Positions 36,600-50,834 of a stretch of 64,000 nucleotides of DNA are shown in pieces. Each line of letters opens with the position of its first letter. Positions within the stretch are counted from its first letter, which is position 1. The position numbers and the translations under genes are program-made. The stretch spans positions 1,943,750,321 through 1,943,814,320 of the forward strand of contig NC_056735.1 in NCBI RefSeq assembly GCF_019279795.1, in the 5' to 3' direction. Below the pieces are notes generated by a model that had not been told where the DNA came from, made no database searches, and saw only the letters and a program-made list of their open reading frames with translations. The stretch comes from Protopterus annectens. Lineage: Eukaryota > Chordata > Ceratodontiformes > Protopteridae.

Positions 36600-37659
36600 C
36601 CGGCTATTAAATACACTGCCTGGATGCCTGCAAAGAAGAAAGTCAGAGAGCCTGAAAGAAACTCAACCAGAAAAGGTGAAGAGAAAACACTGACCAGAAA
36701 GAATGTTGTAGCTGTTTGACAAAAAGTAGTTCAAGTTCCAGCTTTGATACAAGACATGGCTTCCAGTAATCTAGTGGAAAAAATATGTCAAATGTGCACA
36801 TAGCCGATTAAAATAAATGCAACACTGAAGTTGTATATCAATAGTAAATAAGGTTGGAAAAATGGAAGAAGCTTTAAACAGTTATTCAAGTGAGCTGATA
36901 CAACTGCAAAAATCATAGGTCAAACTAAAAAGGCTGGCTGAATATGAGACGGCTCATAAAGAGATGTTTAAAAAAAAAGTAGTTTTAGAGGACAAGAACA
37001 CATAGGGAAGATCTAAGATTTTCAGTTGTATCAGAAAAACTAGAAGAAACAGACAATATTAATTTTATGAAGGCACAGATAAACAAATAGACTGATGTTC
37101 CACAGCAAGAACTGTTAATTGAAGAGGCACACTGTGTATATGTTCCAAAGATGCAAAGCTACCAGAAGAAATAATTTATTCTAACAAACACTGTGGAAAA
37201 AGGGCAAAGTGTTAAAAGTTAGAGGCTTTTCTGGAAAATGATTATTCACTGTACACCAGGCAGAACAGAAACACTTTTATTCTAGTAATCAGGGAATGTC
37301 AAGAGGCGGGTGTGAGATTCAAACTGTTGTATTCAACTGTCTTCTGAATATTTTTTCCTCAGGAATATCAATGTCAGTTCCTTGATGCAAAACAGGCTAA
37401 AGTGGAAATGTAACAGTTTGACCAGCAAGAAGTGAGCTGTCAAGCAAAAGATGACTCTACTTCTCATACTTGTGATAATAAAGCACATGGAGAGATTTTG
37501 CCCGTGAAACCTATTCCACTATTCCAAAGGAAAATGCTTAAGAGACAGAGAAAAGCACAAGAGTTGACCAAAAAAATTTTGAGGATAGTGGAACTGGACC
37601 AGAATACGGAGTTGGGAAATGGAGATGAGCATGAGGAAAACGAGCAACACATAAATTAG
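36600..37659 (+). pseudogene. L1-like ORF1 remnant (RNA-binding protein)
   Basis: Broken frames resemble L1 ORF1 protein, an RNA-binding coat protein. A coiled-coil-like region lies near 36860-36960. The RRM-like start is seen as LEDKN near 36986 and FSVVSEKLEETDN near 37020. The C-terminal domain is seen near 37310-37410 (RFKLLYSTV and PQEYQCQFLDAKQA). The last open piece, at 37432-37659, is Lys/Glu-rich and ends in a stop at 37659. Several stops and frameshifts are present. The call rests on order and residue pattern only. Confidence 0.68.
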
Positions 37660-38821
37660 TGAATAAATGTGAGACTGCAAAGCATCCATCACATTTGTGA
37701 AATGCAGCTGTATAAGAAAAACTGGAAAGAATTGACTTTTGTTGACTTTGTAAAAATTATGAGGGACTGAAAAGCATTTTCCTCTGTTTGGATGGATTCT
37801 GGAGGGGGTAACTGTAAGTAAAACAATTTATTTTCTTAAAGGTATTTATTTAAAACTTTTCACCATATAAATTGCATATTTTATAAATAAAGTTTTTTTT
37901 AATTGTTCTTGTACGTGATAATGCTATTAATTAAGCAGGTGCCTTGTTTTTCTTCTTCATTGTCCTCTTCTCTTTCTTTCCTCTTCTCTGGTATTAAGAA
38001 ATGTTGAGATTGCAGAACAAAAAAAGAAGAACAGCTAGACAAAAGCACGTTTAAGTTAATAAGCTGTAATCTTGGTTTGCTGAGGTTGAGGTGGGGGATG
38101 AGGTGTAAAGGTATACAGATCAAAATGCATGTAGTGCTAATATGTTTTTTTTCTTTCTTTTCATAGGTGGTTGCCTGGATTAAGATCTGATTAAGATCTT
38201 TAGCTTAATCTAATAACAGATTTTAAGTGGAAACAAGTATATATGAGAACAGTAAATATATTGAAAAGTTTTCCTTTAGCAATAAATATTTCAGCTTGTC
38301 TGTCAGGCTGAAACAGAGGACTACATTTTTCTTTTTTTCTTACTTTTCCATAAAAGCAAGCTGATACTAGGACAGTAAAATACAGGACACTGTTCTTTGA
38401 TGCTAAGAGTTAATGGTTTCTGAAAGTATGCAAGTAGTTTTCACATCTGGGTGGGGGAATAAAGATAAAAATGAACATACGTCTATTAGAAGCAGAGGCA
38501 ATAACATTTGTCTAAACACAGATAACCTCAACTTCAGGTTAATTAGGGAACAAATATTTCTGTTAGCAGGGTTAAACTTCCTTATTTGAAGATGAAGATA
38601 GTTTTGTTTATATTAAGTTAATAGGTTATGTGGGTACTTTTTTAGGGTTTTTATTAAAACAAAAAGTCTTATAAAATGTGACTTAGATTCCAATGCTGAT
38701 GATAAGGGGGACAAAACTATATAAAGGAATAACCTGCCAAACATTAATGAGTGCATGTATCACAAAAGCTAGCATATAGCAACTGCTTACCATAATGGTG
38801 ATACCTTCCATATTATCTAGG

Positions 38822-40808
<1,987 letters not shown>

Positions 40809-40999
40809 CCATAGGATCATAGGAGGTAACTAGGCTATTAGTCCTGAGGCCCTTATAAGCCTAGCCAAGAGTTTAGCCCATGTTTATACAAGTTAGCACC
40901 CAAAGCCCTTGTCAAGTAGGGACACTAGTGGAATCTCGGGGGTGTATTTTCTGTTTCCCATCTAGTTATCCATGTTGCACTTGAAAAGGGATAATGAGG

Positions 41000-43680
41000 T
41001 GTACTACTTGATGTGGACAGGGGGTCTGTTCCACACATGAGGTAGTCTCTGGGACACAAATCTGTCCCACCAACAAGTCCTGTTGATATCAAAGACCAGG
41101 TTAAAGTAGTGTGTATGGGTTACTCGAGTAGAGCTTGACTTGTGGATATGCAGCAGTACCATAAAGGTGGGGTCTGAGATTGCTTTGTATGCCAGACATA
41201 TGTCAACTTTGAGAAGTCTGTATGAAACTGAGTAGAGGGGCAAGGCATTTGAACCTATCTGTGTAGGTCAGATGTTTGAGGACCTGGATTCTCCTGGTTA
41301 GGAACCTCTGTTGTCTCTTCAGCTGCTGCATGTGCTTTGTGAGGTACACACTGAAGAGGACATTGAACTCAATAATTGGCCTTATAAGGGAAGAATACAG
41401 GGATGTTATGACATCTTTATACATGGATGAGATACCCTTATTGAGGTGGGCCATGTAGAAAGCTTTCTGTACAACGGAAGTAACATGGTGGACAAAAGTT
41501 AGGTTGTTATTAACGTGGGTGCCCAAATCCCTCCCTATTGATTGTGTACTAAGTACATTGTTAGTAATGTGATAATATGTGGGGACGTCACTCTCACCAA
41601 AGATGATGATGATGATGCATTTTTTGGCATTCAGTTTTAGACCATGTTCCTGGCACCAGTCTTTTGTTTGAGTGAGACACTCTTGAAGGACATCCACATC
41701 ACTTGGGGAATTTATGACAAACATCCAGCTTGCAGTCATCTGCAAACATGGTCAGCCATAACCCACTGGTTTTGATCTGCACCTCAGAGAAGTATATCCA
41801 GAATAACAGAGGTCCCAAGACCAATCCCTGAGGTACGCCACTCATTACAGGTTTACAGTTTGAGGTGGCTTCCCCTATTTTGATTAGGTGGGTTCTATCA
41901 GTGAGACAGTTTGCTACCCATATGGTAGCATATAGATTGTGCCTAGTTGAGAGATTTCATCTATTATGCCCAAGTGGGGAATAGTGTCGAAGGGTTTGGC
42001 CAGGTCAAGGTAGGTGGTGTGCACCATCTTTTCCATGGCTTTGGTGACTGTCTCAAAGAAGTTGACCAGATGTAAAAGACATGATCTCCTCTTGACAAAG
42101 CCAAATTGTGTGGGGTTGAGTGTTTGGAGGTTGCCGATGTCCCTGTTAATGAAGTCCATGATAATCCTTTCCATGGCCTTGCAGATCAGGCTAGTTAAGC
42201 TGATGGGTCTATAATTTCCCAGATTGGTGGAAGCTCCACCTTTGTGTAAAGGGATGACAGTGGCTGTCCTCCACTTAGCTGAGACAAAGCTAGTACTCAG
42301 GCTTTAGTTGAATAGGGTGTGTAATGGTGCTACAAGTTTATGCCTGAGGTCATGTAGGATGCAGCTTGGGATGTTATCGGGTCCCATGGAGGCTGTATTT
42401 TTTGCCTTCGAGAAGGCAGTGATGACCTGTTCCACAGAGATAATGGGTGGGGGGAAGGTACTTGGGATGTCCTGATTTACTGATGGGGAGACAGAGGGCA
42501 GAAGTTTTCACTGAATCTGTCAGCCAGTAGATTGGTTATATATACAGCATTTGTGTATGGGGTGTCCTTGACCACAAATTCTGAACAGATCTGGGTGCTT
42601 CCTTTAAGATTATGGACATATGTGAGGAAGGCCTTCTGATTGTCTCTAGTAGATGTGGTCAATTTGGAATCAAAGTTGGCTTATTTGCTTGTTCAGGCTA
42701 AGGAGAGTTTGCTTCCAGTTGGGCACTTGCTCCTTCTTGGTCCTGGACAGCAACAGTTTATTTATTGCAGATGTCCACCAGATAGGTTTACTTTTCTTTG
42801 CGGAGAATGATTTTGTCCTGTCATGTATTCCTGATTCCATGCATCTATATAAATGTTCGTACTTTGGTGTAGATTTGGACATTGGTGTCAGTTCCAACAG
42901 AGGGAGAGGGGGCTGTGAAGCTGTTTTTACCATGCCTCAGGGGGTTGTAATCAGCTTTGCAGAAGTTTTTTGTTTGACCCTAGCTAGAGGGAGCTCAGGG
43001 GAGGTGGCGACTTCAAAAGTGACCATTTTATGGGCGGCTCTTGCGAGGGAGGATGATATTGTAGGAGTGCTGCAGTGGTTACTCATGTTGGTTAATACCA
43101 AGCCCAAGATAGTATCACCTCTTGTGGAGATATCGACTAGCTGTTCCAAGGCGTTGGTTAATACCAAGCCCAAGATAGTATCACCTCTTGTGGAGATATC
43201 GACTAGCTGTTCCAAGGCATTTGCATTGACAATCTTGAGGAATCTCTGGGCAATTGTGTCCTGCCATGAGTAGTTTTTCCAGTCTATGGTTGGGTAATTA
43301 AAGTCACCCAGGTTCAGGGTAAAGGGTTGAATCTTGATAGATTTGAAGAGGTCCAGACAGGTAGAGTGGGCATCTTGAGTCAAATTTGTGGGCCTGTAGC
43401 TAGCTATGATTTAAATAGGGATCTTGTCAATGGTTAACTGCACCTAGAGTGTCTCCTGTGCATCATACTGTTTGACCAGCCTGGAGGTGTGTTTGTCCTT
43501 AATATATATTGAAACTCCACCTCCTTTGGCCTTGCTGCCCACAGTTTGGGGTCTGAATGTATGATAGGTTAAGTAACCAGGTAAGGCTGGGGTGCTGTCT
43601 GCAGCTTTGAACCAGGTTTCTGTGACTGCACAAATGTCAGCAGCTTCCTGGGTTAAGAATGCTTGCAATTAGTGCAGTTT
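41000..43680 (-). pseudogene. CR1 ORF2 remnant, endonuclease and reverse transcriptase
   Basis: The best-preserved CR1 ORF2 of the window. Endonuclease: DICAVTETWF near 43630, KGGGVSIYIKDKHTSRL near 43500 and LGDFNYPTIDW near 43300. Reverse transcriptase: ICKAMERIIMDFINRDI near 42170, FGFVKRRSCLLHLV near 42100, TYLDLAKPFDTIPH near 42010, SGVPQG near 41840 and an FADDCKLD block near 41735, keeping both catalytic Asp residues. The C-terminal DINRTCWWDR is near 41070. Frameshifts separate these parts and there are stops, so it is inactive. A 66-base in-frame tandem duplication lies in the endonuclease (about 43090-43221). Confidence 0.88.
43090..43221. repeat. 66-bp tandem duplication within CR1 endonuclease
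   Basis: The segment gttggttaataccaagccc to gttccaaggc is repeated at once with no visible change. It duplicates 22 residues of the endonuclease (ALEQLVDISTRGD...) in frame. Other CR1 copies here have it once. Confidence 0.93.
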
Positions 43681-43689
43681 CATGTTTAG

Positions 43690-44380
43690 ACTCCTAGCAT
43701 TTAACAGCATGACCTTTAAATTGCTTTTTTTGAAATTATGTTGGTAGTATCGACCGCATGACTTTTCCTAAAAAGAGTAGTATGGGGGAGGCAAGAGCCT
43801 TTTGCCAGAAGCCTAAAGCCCAAGTAAGACAGATGCAGGCCATCTCTAGCAAAGTATCATGGTCTGTTGATCATATCTTCCCAGGCTGTCAAGTACTGGA
43901 TCCCCCCGGAATAATACCAGAAACTAAGCCAATTGTTAAATTCAGTCATTTTCTGTTTTTATTGAGGTATCATTCTGGGTGATGGTAGAATGCTGCATAT
44001 GGCTCGAGACATACCTACTTGGGACACATATTCAGTGAGTTCAATTATGTCTCTCTTCATATAGTCCATGGAGGTACGTCTCAAGGCATTCATGGTAACA
44101 TGTACTATGACAGAGTCATAACATTACCTGTTGAGAGACCTGAGTGCGCATGTGATATGGCGGATTATCGCACCTGACAAACAACTAACTGACTTTCTCC
44201 TTATCCAGCCCGATGAGAGGCATATCTGTGTGTCTCACAATGGAGTCTCCTTTGACTAATATATTGGTTTTATGGTAAGGCCTTAGTGGTTGCGAAACAC
44301 TGGTGTGTGGACTATGCATGGTAAGTGGTGGGGAGGAATGTGGAGTTTGCATGTGTTTCTGCCTCTGAGGTTTCCTTTTG
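43690..44380 (-). pseudogene. CR1 ORF1 remnant with SGNH-esterase-like domain
   Basis: Reading leftward on the minus strand: a Pro/Thr/His-rich linker, then VKGDSIVRHTD near 44250 with an intact GDS nucleophile block. Next is a block near 44120 where the family's GVND is changed to a TMNA-like reading. The ARDGLHLSYLGF block with Asp and His follows near 43800. Frames are shifted in places, and the 5' third of ORF1, including the Cys motif, is absent because the element is truncated. Confidence 0.78.
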
Positions 44381-44422
44381 TTTGGGTTTGTTTTTGCTGT
44401 GAACCTCCACATATGTGGGATC

Positions 44423-45950
44423 TGAGACAAGAATAAAAGTGGGAGGATTCCTCTCTGATAAGCTGTGTCTGAACATAGTAACCAGGCAGGGTTGTCCTCT
44501 TTCCCATTTGTAATTTGTGTTATATTTAGACCCTTCAAAAAGAAAATAAGGGGCTCAGAAATTCAACGATATATTGGTAACTGGAAGCTCTTACCTATGG
44601 ATATGGATATCAATATACAAGAAGTAAAATATTTTAGTTCCTTTAGTTTTATATGCTAGTCAATCATAGTTTTATTAACCAGTGAAGTAGTTGTGGACAC
44701 TAATTGATAAAGAGCCAAAGGATTTTAGTCGGGAGGGGAAGAGGGAAAGAGGTAGGATAGGTTAATCCTTTCAACAAAACAGGGATGTTTAGGATTACCT
44801 GATTTAAAGGTAGACATTATATCTATACAGTTAAGGCCTTATACATAACATAAGCAGAAAGCTATAATTCAAAGTACAAAAGGATGATAATGAAGTAGGA
44901 CAGTAATTGAAGAAATAAGGAATGAATGGGTGTTTGAGCACAGACCCTTAAGGAGAATAACAATATTCATTCACAATATTATATTCATAAAATAGCAGAA
45001 AGTATACTAAGAACTAAGCAACATGGAAATGGAGAAAGGAGATTCTGTAGATTTCAACAAGGGGTATAGAGAATTAAAAAGGAGGGGGCTGAAATTTAAT
45101 GAAGAAAGCTGGCAATGGAGCCAATGTAGTGGGAAAAATAATTAAGATGGGGAAAGGTAATACAATGGGAAGAGGTCAAGAAAACATTTTGTTTACAGGC
45201 TAGTGATTGTCTTTTCCATCATGGATTGATGTCAGAGTATAGACAAAGAGGCAGTATAGACAAAGAGAAAAGGGTGAGGGAATCCTAAATGAAAGATCTG
45301 CACAGGTTAAGTTTTTAATTGAATCTAGAACAGAAGCTGTTGTTAAAAATGGATAATTAGTAGGGCATATAAAATATTGGACAATTACTATAGTAATCAA
45401 TCATAGCAGGTCAGAAAATATTGGGAAGAGGGATTATATATGAAGTTCACAAAGAAACAATGGAAGGTATATGCATGTCTCCCAAATATTCATAAAGTGT
45501 AGATTTAGGATTTTGCCTAGAAGTGTTTGCATACATACTTTTATACCCGAAGCAAACTCCAAAGAATTTTTCCAAGTAGACGGCAAACGTCTGAGATGTG
45601 GTAGGCAACAAAAACATATCTGGGAACATATGTTTTGGGAGGGTAATGAATTATAAGACTGTAAGAATTCCATACAGAGTTTAAGGAAATTATTTTTTGA
45701 GCTTGGATACATGATCTGAATTGCCTAGATATAGTAAGGTCTTGTTAAATTTAATTCTGGTGGATGGCAAAAAAGCTCTTACTAAAAAAATGATAAAAAT
45801 CTAAACCAACGATACTAGAAGTAATAAATATTGTCATAGAGATAAAAGAACAGAAAGTGTGATATTTAGAAAAGATTAGTAGTAATTTACAGAGAAAATA
45901 GAAATGGTAGGACTAATACATGCAGAAAAATGTCTTGAAGGAGAAATGAG
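44423..45950 (+). mobile_element. Tx1/L1-like LINE, 3' part after the CR1 insertion
   Basis: The L1 resumes with GGFLSDKLCLNIVTRQGCPLSH near 44440-44510, the well-known block before the FADD motif. The FADD segment itself is missing: the sequence passes from PSKRKIRGSE directly to a block typical of the far side (YIGNWKLLPMDMD, near 44570). Later conserved pieces are GLPDLKV near 44795 and the Cys/His/Trp-rich C-terminus near 45590-45655 (LRCGRQQKHIWEHMFWEG). The 3' limit is uncertain; the MITE at 46017 marks the end of recognisable sequence. Confidence 0.78.
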
Positions 45951-46016
45951 GTATAGGAGAAGGCAAGAATGGAATAATTTATGTAATGTTGCTTAGGTGA
46001 TAGGATATATAACAAT

Positions 46017-46357
46017 GGGTCTACTTTTTCTTATCAAAAGCTCATGCTTTCAAAAAGGAAAAGTAAGACCACATTTACGTGAATGTTCACTTAAGTGAAA
46101 GCCCCCCTGCACACCGACACCCCTGCTACTTTGTATATACTAACTCCGAGATCACACTACAGTGTGGAAACAGGTATATTCCCTTACCCCCACTGTAGCA
46201 TGTTTCAATGCTTCAGTGTTTTTTCTTTTGTTGCTATTACTAGTACAGTGAACTGGTAGTCGTGAAAGTGCACTTTTGTATAAGTGCACTTTCGCGTAAA
46301 TGGGGTCGTACTTTTCCTTTGCAAAAGCATGAACTTTCGATAAGAAAAAGTAGACCC
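46017..46357. mobile_element. MITE with about 85-bp terminal inverted repeats and 8-bp target duplication
   Basis: The element begins gggtctactttttcttatc and ends with the near-perfect inverse (aagaaaaagtagaccc). Pairing of the ends continues over about 85 bases, through the words aaagcatgaa and cttttcc. Perfect 8-base direct repeats ataacaat flank it (46009-46016 and 46358-46365). This points to a non-autonomous hAT-like DNA transposon. The 341-base element has no coding capacity. A second internal hairpin (gtgcacttttg against taagtgcac) lies near 46265-46290. Confidence 0.92.
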
Positions 46358-46557
46358 ATAACAATATATGTCATGTATAATGTTTCTAAAAGCGAAGTTG
46401 TTAATTATGGATTGATTACATTTACATAAAAATATGTTTGCCTGTTTCACAAGTGATAATTCAGTAAAAGTGTTTAAAATACACTTTGCCTCAGCTCTCA
46501 CCAAAACCCTTTGTTTTCAGTCTGAAAACAATTTTGCATATATGGTGCCTTATTGGT

Positions 46558-47052
46558 GATTTGTGACAGATGGCTACCAGTAAGAGTGAAAGGGAAGATC
46601 TACAAGAGGTTAGTGAGAACAGCTATGTTGTATGGGTTGGAGACGGTGGCACTGACAAAAAGGCAGGAGTCAGAGCTGGAAGTAGCAGAGTTAAAGATGT
46701 TAAGATTTGCACTGGGTGTGACAATGATGGACAGGATTAGGAATCAGTATATTGGAGGGTCAGTTCAGGTCGGACGGTTTAGAGACAAAGTCAGAGAGGA
46801 GAGATTGCGTTGGTTTGGACATGTGCTGAGCAGGGATGCTGGTTATATTGGGAAAAGGATGCCAAGGACGGAGCTGCCAGGTAAGAGGAAAAGAGGAAGG
46901 CCTAAGATAAGGTTTATGGATGTGGTGAGAGAGGACATGCAGGTGGTTGGTGTGACAGAGCAAGATGCAGAGGACAGGAAGAAATGGAAACAGATGATCC
47001 CCTGTGGCGACCGCTAATGGGAACAGCTGAAAGAGAAGAAGAGGAGGTGTCA
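46558..47052 (+). mobile_element. RTE-family LINE, 5'-truncated 3' fragment
   Basis: The fragment codes the C-terminal region of an RTE-type reverse transcriptase protein (46553-47017). It has VKGKIYKRLVRTAMLYGLET, ELKMLRFALGVT and LRWFGHVLSRD, followed by GKRKRGRPKIRFMDVVRED. It ends with a (gaa)-rich 3' end after a cctgtggcgaccgctaa block. It closely matches the end of the longer RTE copy at 62.7-63.19 kb. The 7-base word tattggt flanks it (46551-46557 and 47053-47059), a likely target duplication. The open frame of about 150 codons is intact but is only a fragment. Confidence 0.9.
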
Positions 47053-47059
47053 TATTGGT

Positions 47060-48129
47060 AAACAATGTCAAAATCTTTTTTATAATTATTCTTGTAGCAA
47101 GATTTACACAGCTTACAGTTTTAATCATACCCCAAAACCATACCTCTCAAACTGCTAGTGTAAGAAATCTGGACAGAGCAAAATATAATAATTAGGGACA
47201 GATATTAATTATTGCTCTTATAAACTTGGAAGGTTGGTAGCATAGCAGGTTTTGCATTAGCATGCATTTCCTCAAAAATATGAAGGCTAAAACTCAAATG
47301 TCTATATTTATTGAATTTCATTCAAAAGATTATAAATTATATGAAGAACAGTTGCAAACTATGAGGCAAAAATCTTAACAGTCTATGAAAATTTTGGCAG
47401 GTGTGAGGTGTACCTGAAACATAACAGAGCATTTAGCGTAATTTCTTAATGCATTAAAATTAAATTTTCAGGCAGAAAATGTTGACTTTTTCTTTCAGGC
47501 TGTGGAGTTTACATTTCAAAGCAATATACTTAGGTAGTTTAAATCAGAGGGAAACTATCCAGTTGATTAGCATCCAGTTTAATGGATACAACAGTGTCAG
47601 GAAGGATTTCAATTGGATACTGAATTTTGAACAGCAGGAACACACGGATGAACGCTTCCAAAATGAAGCCAAACTTGTCAGCAGGATTATAGGTACTCTT
47701 TCTCATGGAAAAAAAAACTTTTCAGCACTAGAAATACACACTTTTTCAACAAACAAGTCTTTCGAGCTACATGACAAAAAGTTTTTTTTCTGTTTGGCTT
47801 TCTGTAAGAAAATCACATTCATTGATTCAGTGTCATGCTGTGTTGTGGGAGTTCAGCCCTGAATGCCTGCCTCATTCCAGTAATGTGGAATTGATGCAGC
47901 TGAAATGAGATACTAGTCTTTATAAAATAAAAAAAGCTCTCTAAAAATCAAAAAAATGTTAATTTCATACAACCAAGACAAAAAAAAAAAAAGCCGAATT
48001 TACCAGATAAAACACAGTCTTGTAATCTTTCATGTGCTGCAGAACAGTATGCTAATGAAGACAAAAATTGCATGGAAGAGAATCTCTCCTGAAGTTCTTA
48101 GTCCAAATGAATTTCAGCCTCTTCTGTCT
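47060..48129. other. AT-rich spacer, no gene recognised
   Basis: No known repeat or gene is seen. An open frame of 127 codons on the plus strand (47479-47862) has no recognisable domain and contains low-complexity Lys/Phe stretches; it is not called as a gene. Confidence 0.5.
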
Positions 48130-48660
48130 ATAGGTTCATAAATATTTATTAGGTTATTGATGTATGAGGATCTTAATAACGTTATACTCCCACGGCTGGT
48201 TTTGTTCCCTATACAGTGGCCATACAAAGACATGTTGGGATATCTACATGTTTCATCTATCCATGAGGGGCAAGGGTAGTAAACCAGGGGTGAATATGTA
48301 GTTAGCCATCAGTACATCCAAGCTATATTTGAATATAATAATCAAAGTACTCTTGTTTGATAGGGAGTGGAAGACAGATCCATAGAACTACATACTTACC
48401 CCTCCAACATGTTCTATTTATTTTGCAAAAGAAATTGAGATCCCTTAAGTTGGAGTTTATGATACCATTGAACTTATGATTGTGTAATAGGTGTTAATGA
48501 CTGGGATCTGTTAAAGCTGTATATATAAGGCAGAGGTTACCTCGTCATAGCCTGTATGATAGTGATAAGAGGGACAAAAATTTGAGACCCAACCTACCTA
48601 GACATTTGATTTGAGCTGTATTGCTCAAGTTATGCTGGGCATGGATTCAGGTTTGAGCAC
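48130..48660 (-). mobile_element. CR1-family LINE, 3' end fragment
   Basis: An antisense CR1 tail. Its 3' end near 48130-48145 carries the worn octamer (taggttcataaatattt). Further right, the minus strand codes a worn C-terminal ORF2 block, with INRTCWRGK near 48400-48420 matching DINRTCWWDR of other copies. It is strongly 5'-truncated and full of stops. The right limit is approximate. Confidence 0.72.
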
Positions 48661-48794
48661 TGCATAAAGTAATTTCAGCCACCCAAAATAATGATATATG
48701 TCAAGAAACTAGTAATTAGTTTATCTGTTTATTAACAGTGCAAGTGAGTTGTTTCATGGACATTTTCAAATGTAACCCGGGCCATTTGGAACAT

Positions 48795-48796
<2 letters not shown>

Positions 48797-48828
<32 letters not shown>
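48797..48828. repeat. (TAA)n microsatellite
   Basis: About ten TAA units in a row. Confidence 0.95.
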
Positions 48829-48829
<1 letters not shown>

Positions 48830-49864
48830 GTTTCATGAAGTTTGTTAAGAGTCAGCTTGCTACCACTATTACATGTGCCTTGCATCATGTAATACTATAA
48901 AATCACTGGTATCTTCTGAAGCAATAATTAGAATAAATGCAAGAATACTATGTGACATTATCATTCTATCAAAAAGCTTATGAGTTATGAAATTGCTTAA
49001 CAAAAAAAAGTACAGAGTCAATAAGATAATGTTAAACCTCTCTAAAAACATAGTGCTAAAATAGATTGATCTCTATTTTGCAATGGTATATATACATTTA
49101 AAAGTAGAGTTGATTATGTCTTCTTGTTATAACACAGCAAATTAGAGTGACAATAAATATTCCAATAGTTAAATTTTGAATAATGCATAGTTTCATTCAT
49201 TCCTAACTTTATGCAGCAATGACTGTGATTCATACTCAAGTTGCATGCTATGCAGCAGGAATTGGCATGGGAAATGGGCACATGCAGTCTTGCAGTTATC
49301 CATTCGCCCTTGTTGTACTAGGGTGGAGTGAACACAAGTGCATTGCACAGAACGTATGCAAATGACTGCCAAATAACGTGCAAATGAAGGTACATAGGCA
49401 AATGGGGTCATGATGAAGCAAATGTCTCACTGTGAATACAGTCATAATTCATACTTTTAACTGGTGTATGTTACACACCAGTCTGTGCTATAGACTGAAG
49501 GAGGAAAACAAAGCAAAAACATCAGAGTTGTAGAGAACAAAGATGGTCAGGACCATGACAGCAGTTGCATAGTAGGATATATTGCCACCACTTCTCAACT
49601 ATTTTCATAAGGACAAGGAGGCATTAGGTGACTAGTAAAAAGAAACAGACAGAGAATAGTGTTTCATAATGTTGCAGACAATAAGTTTATTTGTCATTGA
49701 AGTGTAAATTGAATATTTTGCTGTGTTTGTTTGATATGCATCACACACTGTGGAATCAGCAAAATAGTGTAGCCTTCTAAACTCTATGGAGACCTAGGTA
49801 TATATAGCTATCACTAACCTTTTTACAGTGACCATTTGGAGATTTACAGTGGACACATAAGTTA
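48829..49864. other. AT-rich spacer, nothing recognised
   Basis: No gene is seen. Around 49320-49430 short gcaaatg words recur several times (atgcaaatg, gtgcaaatg, ggcaaatgg, agcaaatgt), and a perfect short hairpin lies near 49461-49481 (actggtgtatgttacacaccagt). These may be parts of an old repeat. Confidence 0.45.
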
Positions 49865-50782
49865 ATAGGTTCATAGGTGTGTACTAGGCTAATGGCTCTG
49901 GAGCCTTTACAAGCCTAGCCCATAGAAGATTTCTGGCATCATGCCCCCCAACGTTAGTTCCCAATGCCTCTATCAAGTAGAGCCACTGGAGTGATCCCTG
50001 GGCTGAACTTTCTATTAACCATGCACTCATCAAGATTTCTCTTGAAGAGGGACAGTGAGGTGCTCTGCTTGACATGTATGGGAAGTCTATTCCAGAGCAT
50101 GGGGTAGTCTCTGGGTGAAGAACCTGTCCCTCCAGCATGTTCTGTTGATTGTGGTGATGAGGTTGAAGTCTATGGAGTATGTGGTGTGGAGGGTTGGGAT
50201 TTCTTTAGATGTAGCATTTCTAACAGAGCTTGGCCAGACATGGCTTTGTAAGTCAAGCAGAGATCGCCTTTAAGTAGGTGATATGAGACAGAGAATAGCT
50301 GGAGTCTTTTGAGTCTGTCTGTGGAAGATGTGTTTAATGCCTAGGAACCTCTTCATGAGGTACTTTTGTGGCCTTTCCAGCTGTTGCAGGTGTCTAGTGA
50401 GGTACATGCCAAATGGGGCATTACACTCGATGATTGGTTTAATGAGAGAAGAGTAGAGAGAGAGATGATGACCTTTTTCTTCGAAAATGCAAAAGACTTG
50501 GTAATGAGATGTCCCACATAGAACGACTTTCTGACCACAGTGGCAATGTGATGATCGAAGGAGAAGTTGCTGTCAACCTGCATCCCCAGATCTCTTATAA
50601 TGCCTTCAATGTTCAGTGGTCTCCAATCGATGTGGTAATTAGTGGGAACTGAATTTTTACCAAAGGGGTTGAAGGCGCATTTTTTTGCCTTTAAGCTTAA
50701 GGCCATGGATTGGAGACCAGTCACTGGTCTCAGTCAGGCCTTTCTGTAGGATGTCTGCATCACTTGAGGAGTTAATAATGGC
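49865..50782 (-). mobile_element. CR1-family LINE, 3' part (before the Penelope insertion)
   Basis: The antisense CR1 starts at its 3' octamer end (ataggttc, ataggtgt). It holds the 3' tail and the C-terminal third of ORF2 (about 50000-50780): HGLKLKAKKCAFNPFGKN near 50690 (worn), IIRDLGMQVDSNFSFDHH near 50560 and FYVGHLI near 50520. It is cut at 50782 by a Penelope-like element and resumes at 53813. Confidence 0.88.
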
Positions 50783-50834
50783 TCCAACAGCAAGACCTGC
50801 ACATATGGCAAGTGCACAGCTCCAAAACTAAAAC

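Larger units (their letters stand above)
40809..44422 (-). mobile_element. CR1-family LINE inserted in the L1, 5'-truncated
   Basis: An antisense CR1 copy. Its 3' end at 40809-40826 carries the octamer pattern (ataggatc, ataggagg on the plus strand). Then follow the 3' tail, ORF2 (about 41000-43680) and part of ORF1 with the esterase-like domain (about 43690-44380). Both edges meet L1 sequence that reads on across the gap: YETP before and KVGGFLSDKLCLN after. The word tgagaca at 40802-40808 and again at 44423-44429 is a likely 7-base target duplication. Confidence 0.88.

Noticed and set aside
47479-47862. Open frame of 127 codons
   Set aside because: No domain or family, low-complexity parts and no splice or promoter context; left as a chance frame.
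49190-49440. Possible MITE or SINE around the recurring gcaaatg words
   Set aside because: No inverted ends, target duplication or pol III boxes could be found.
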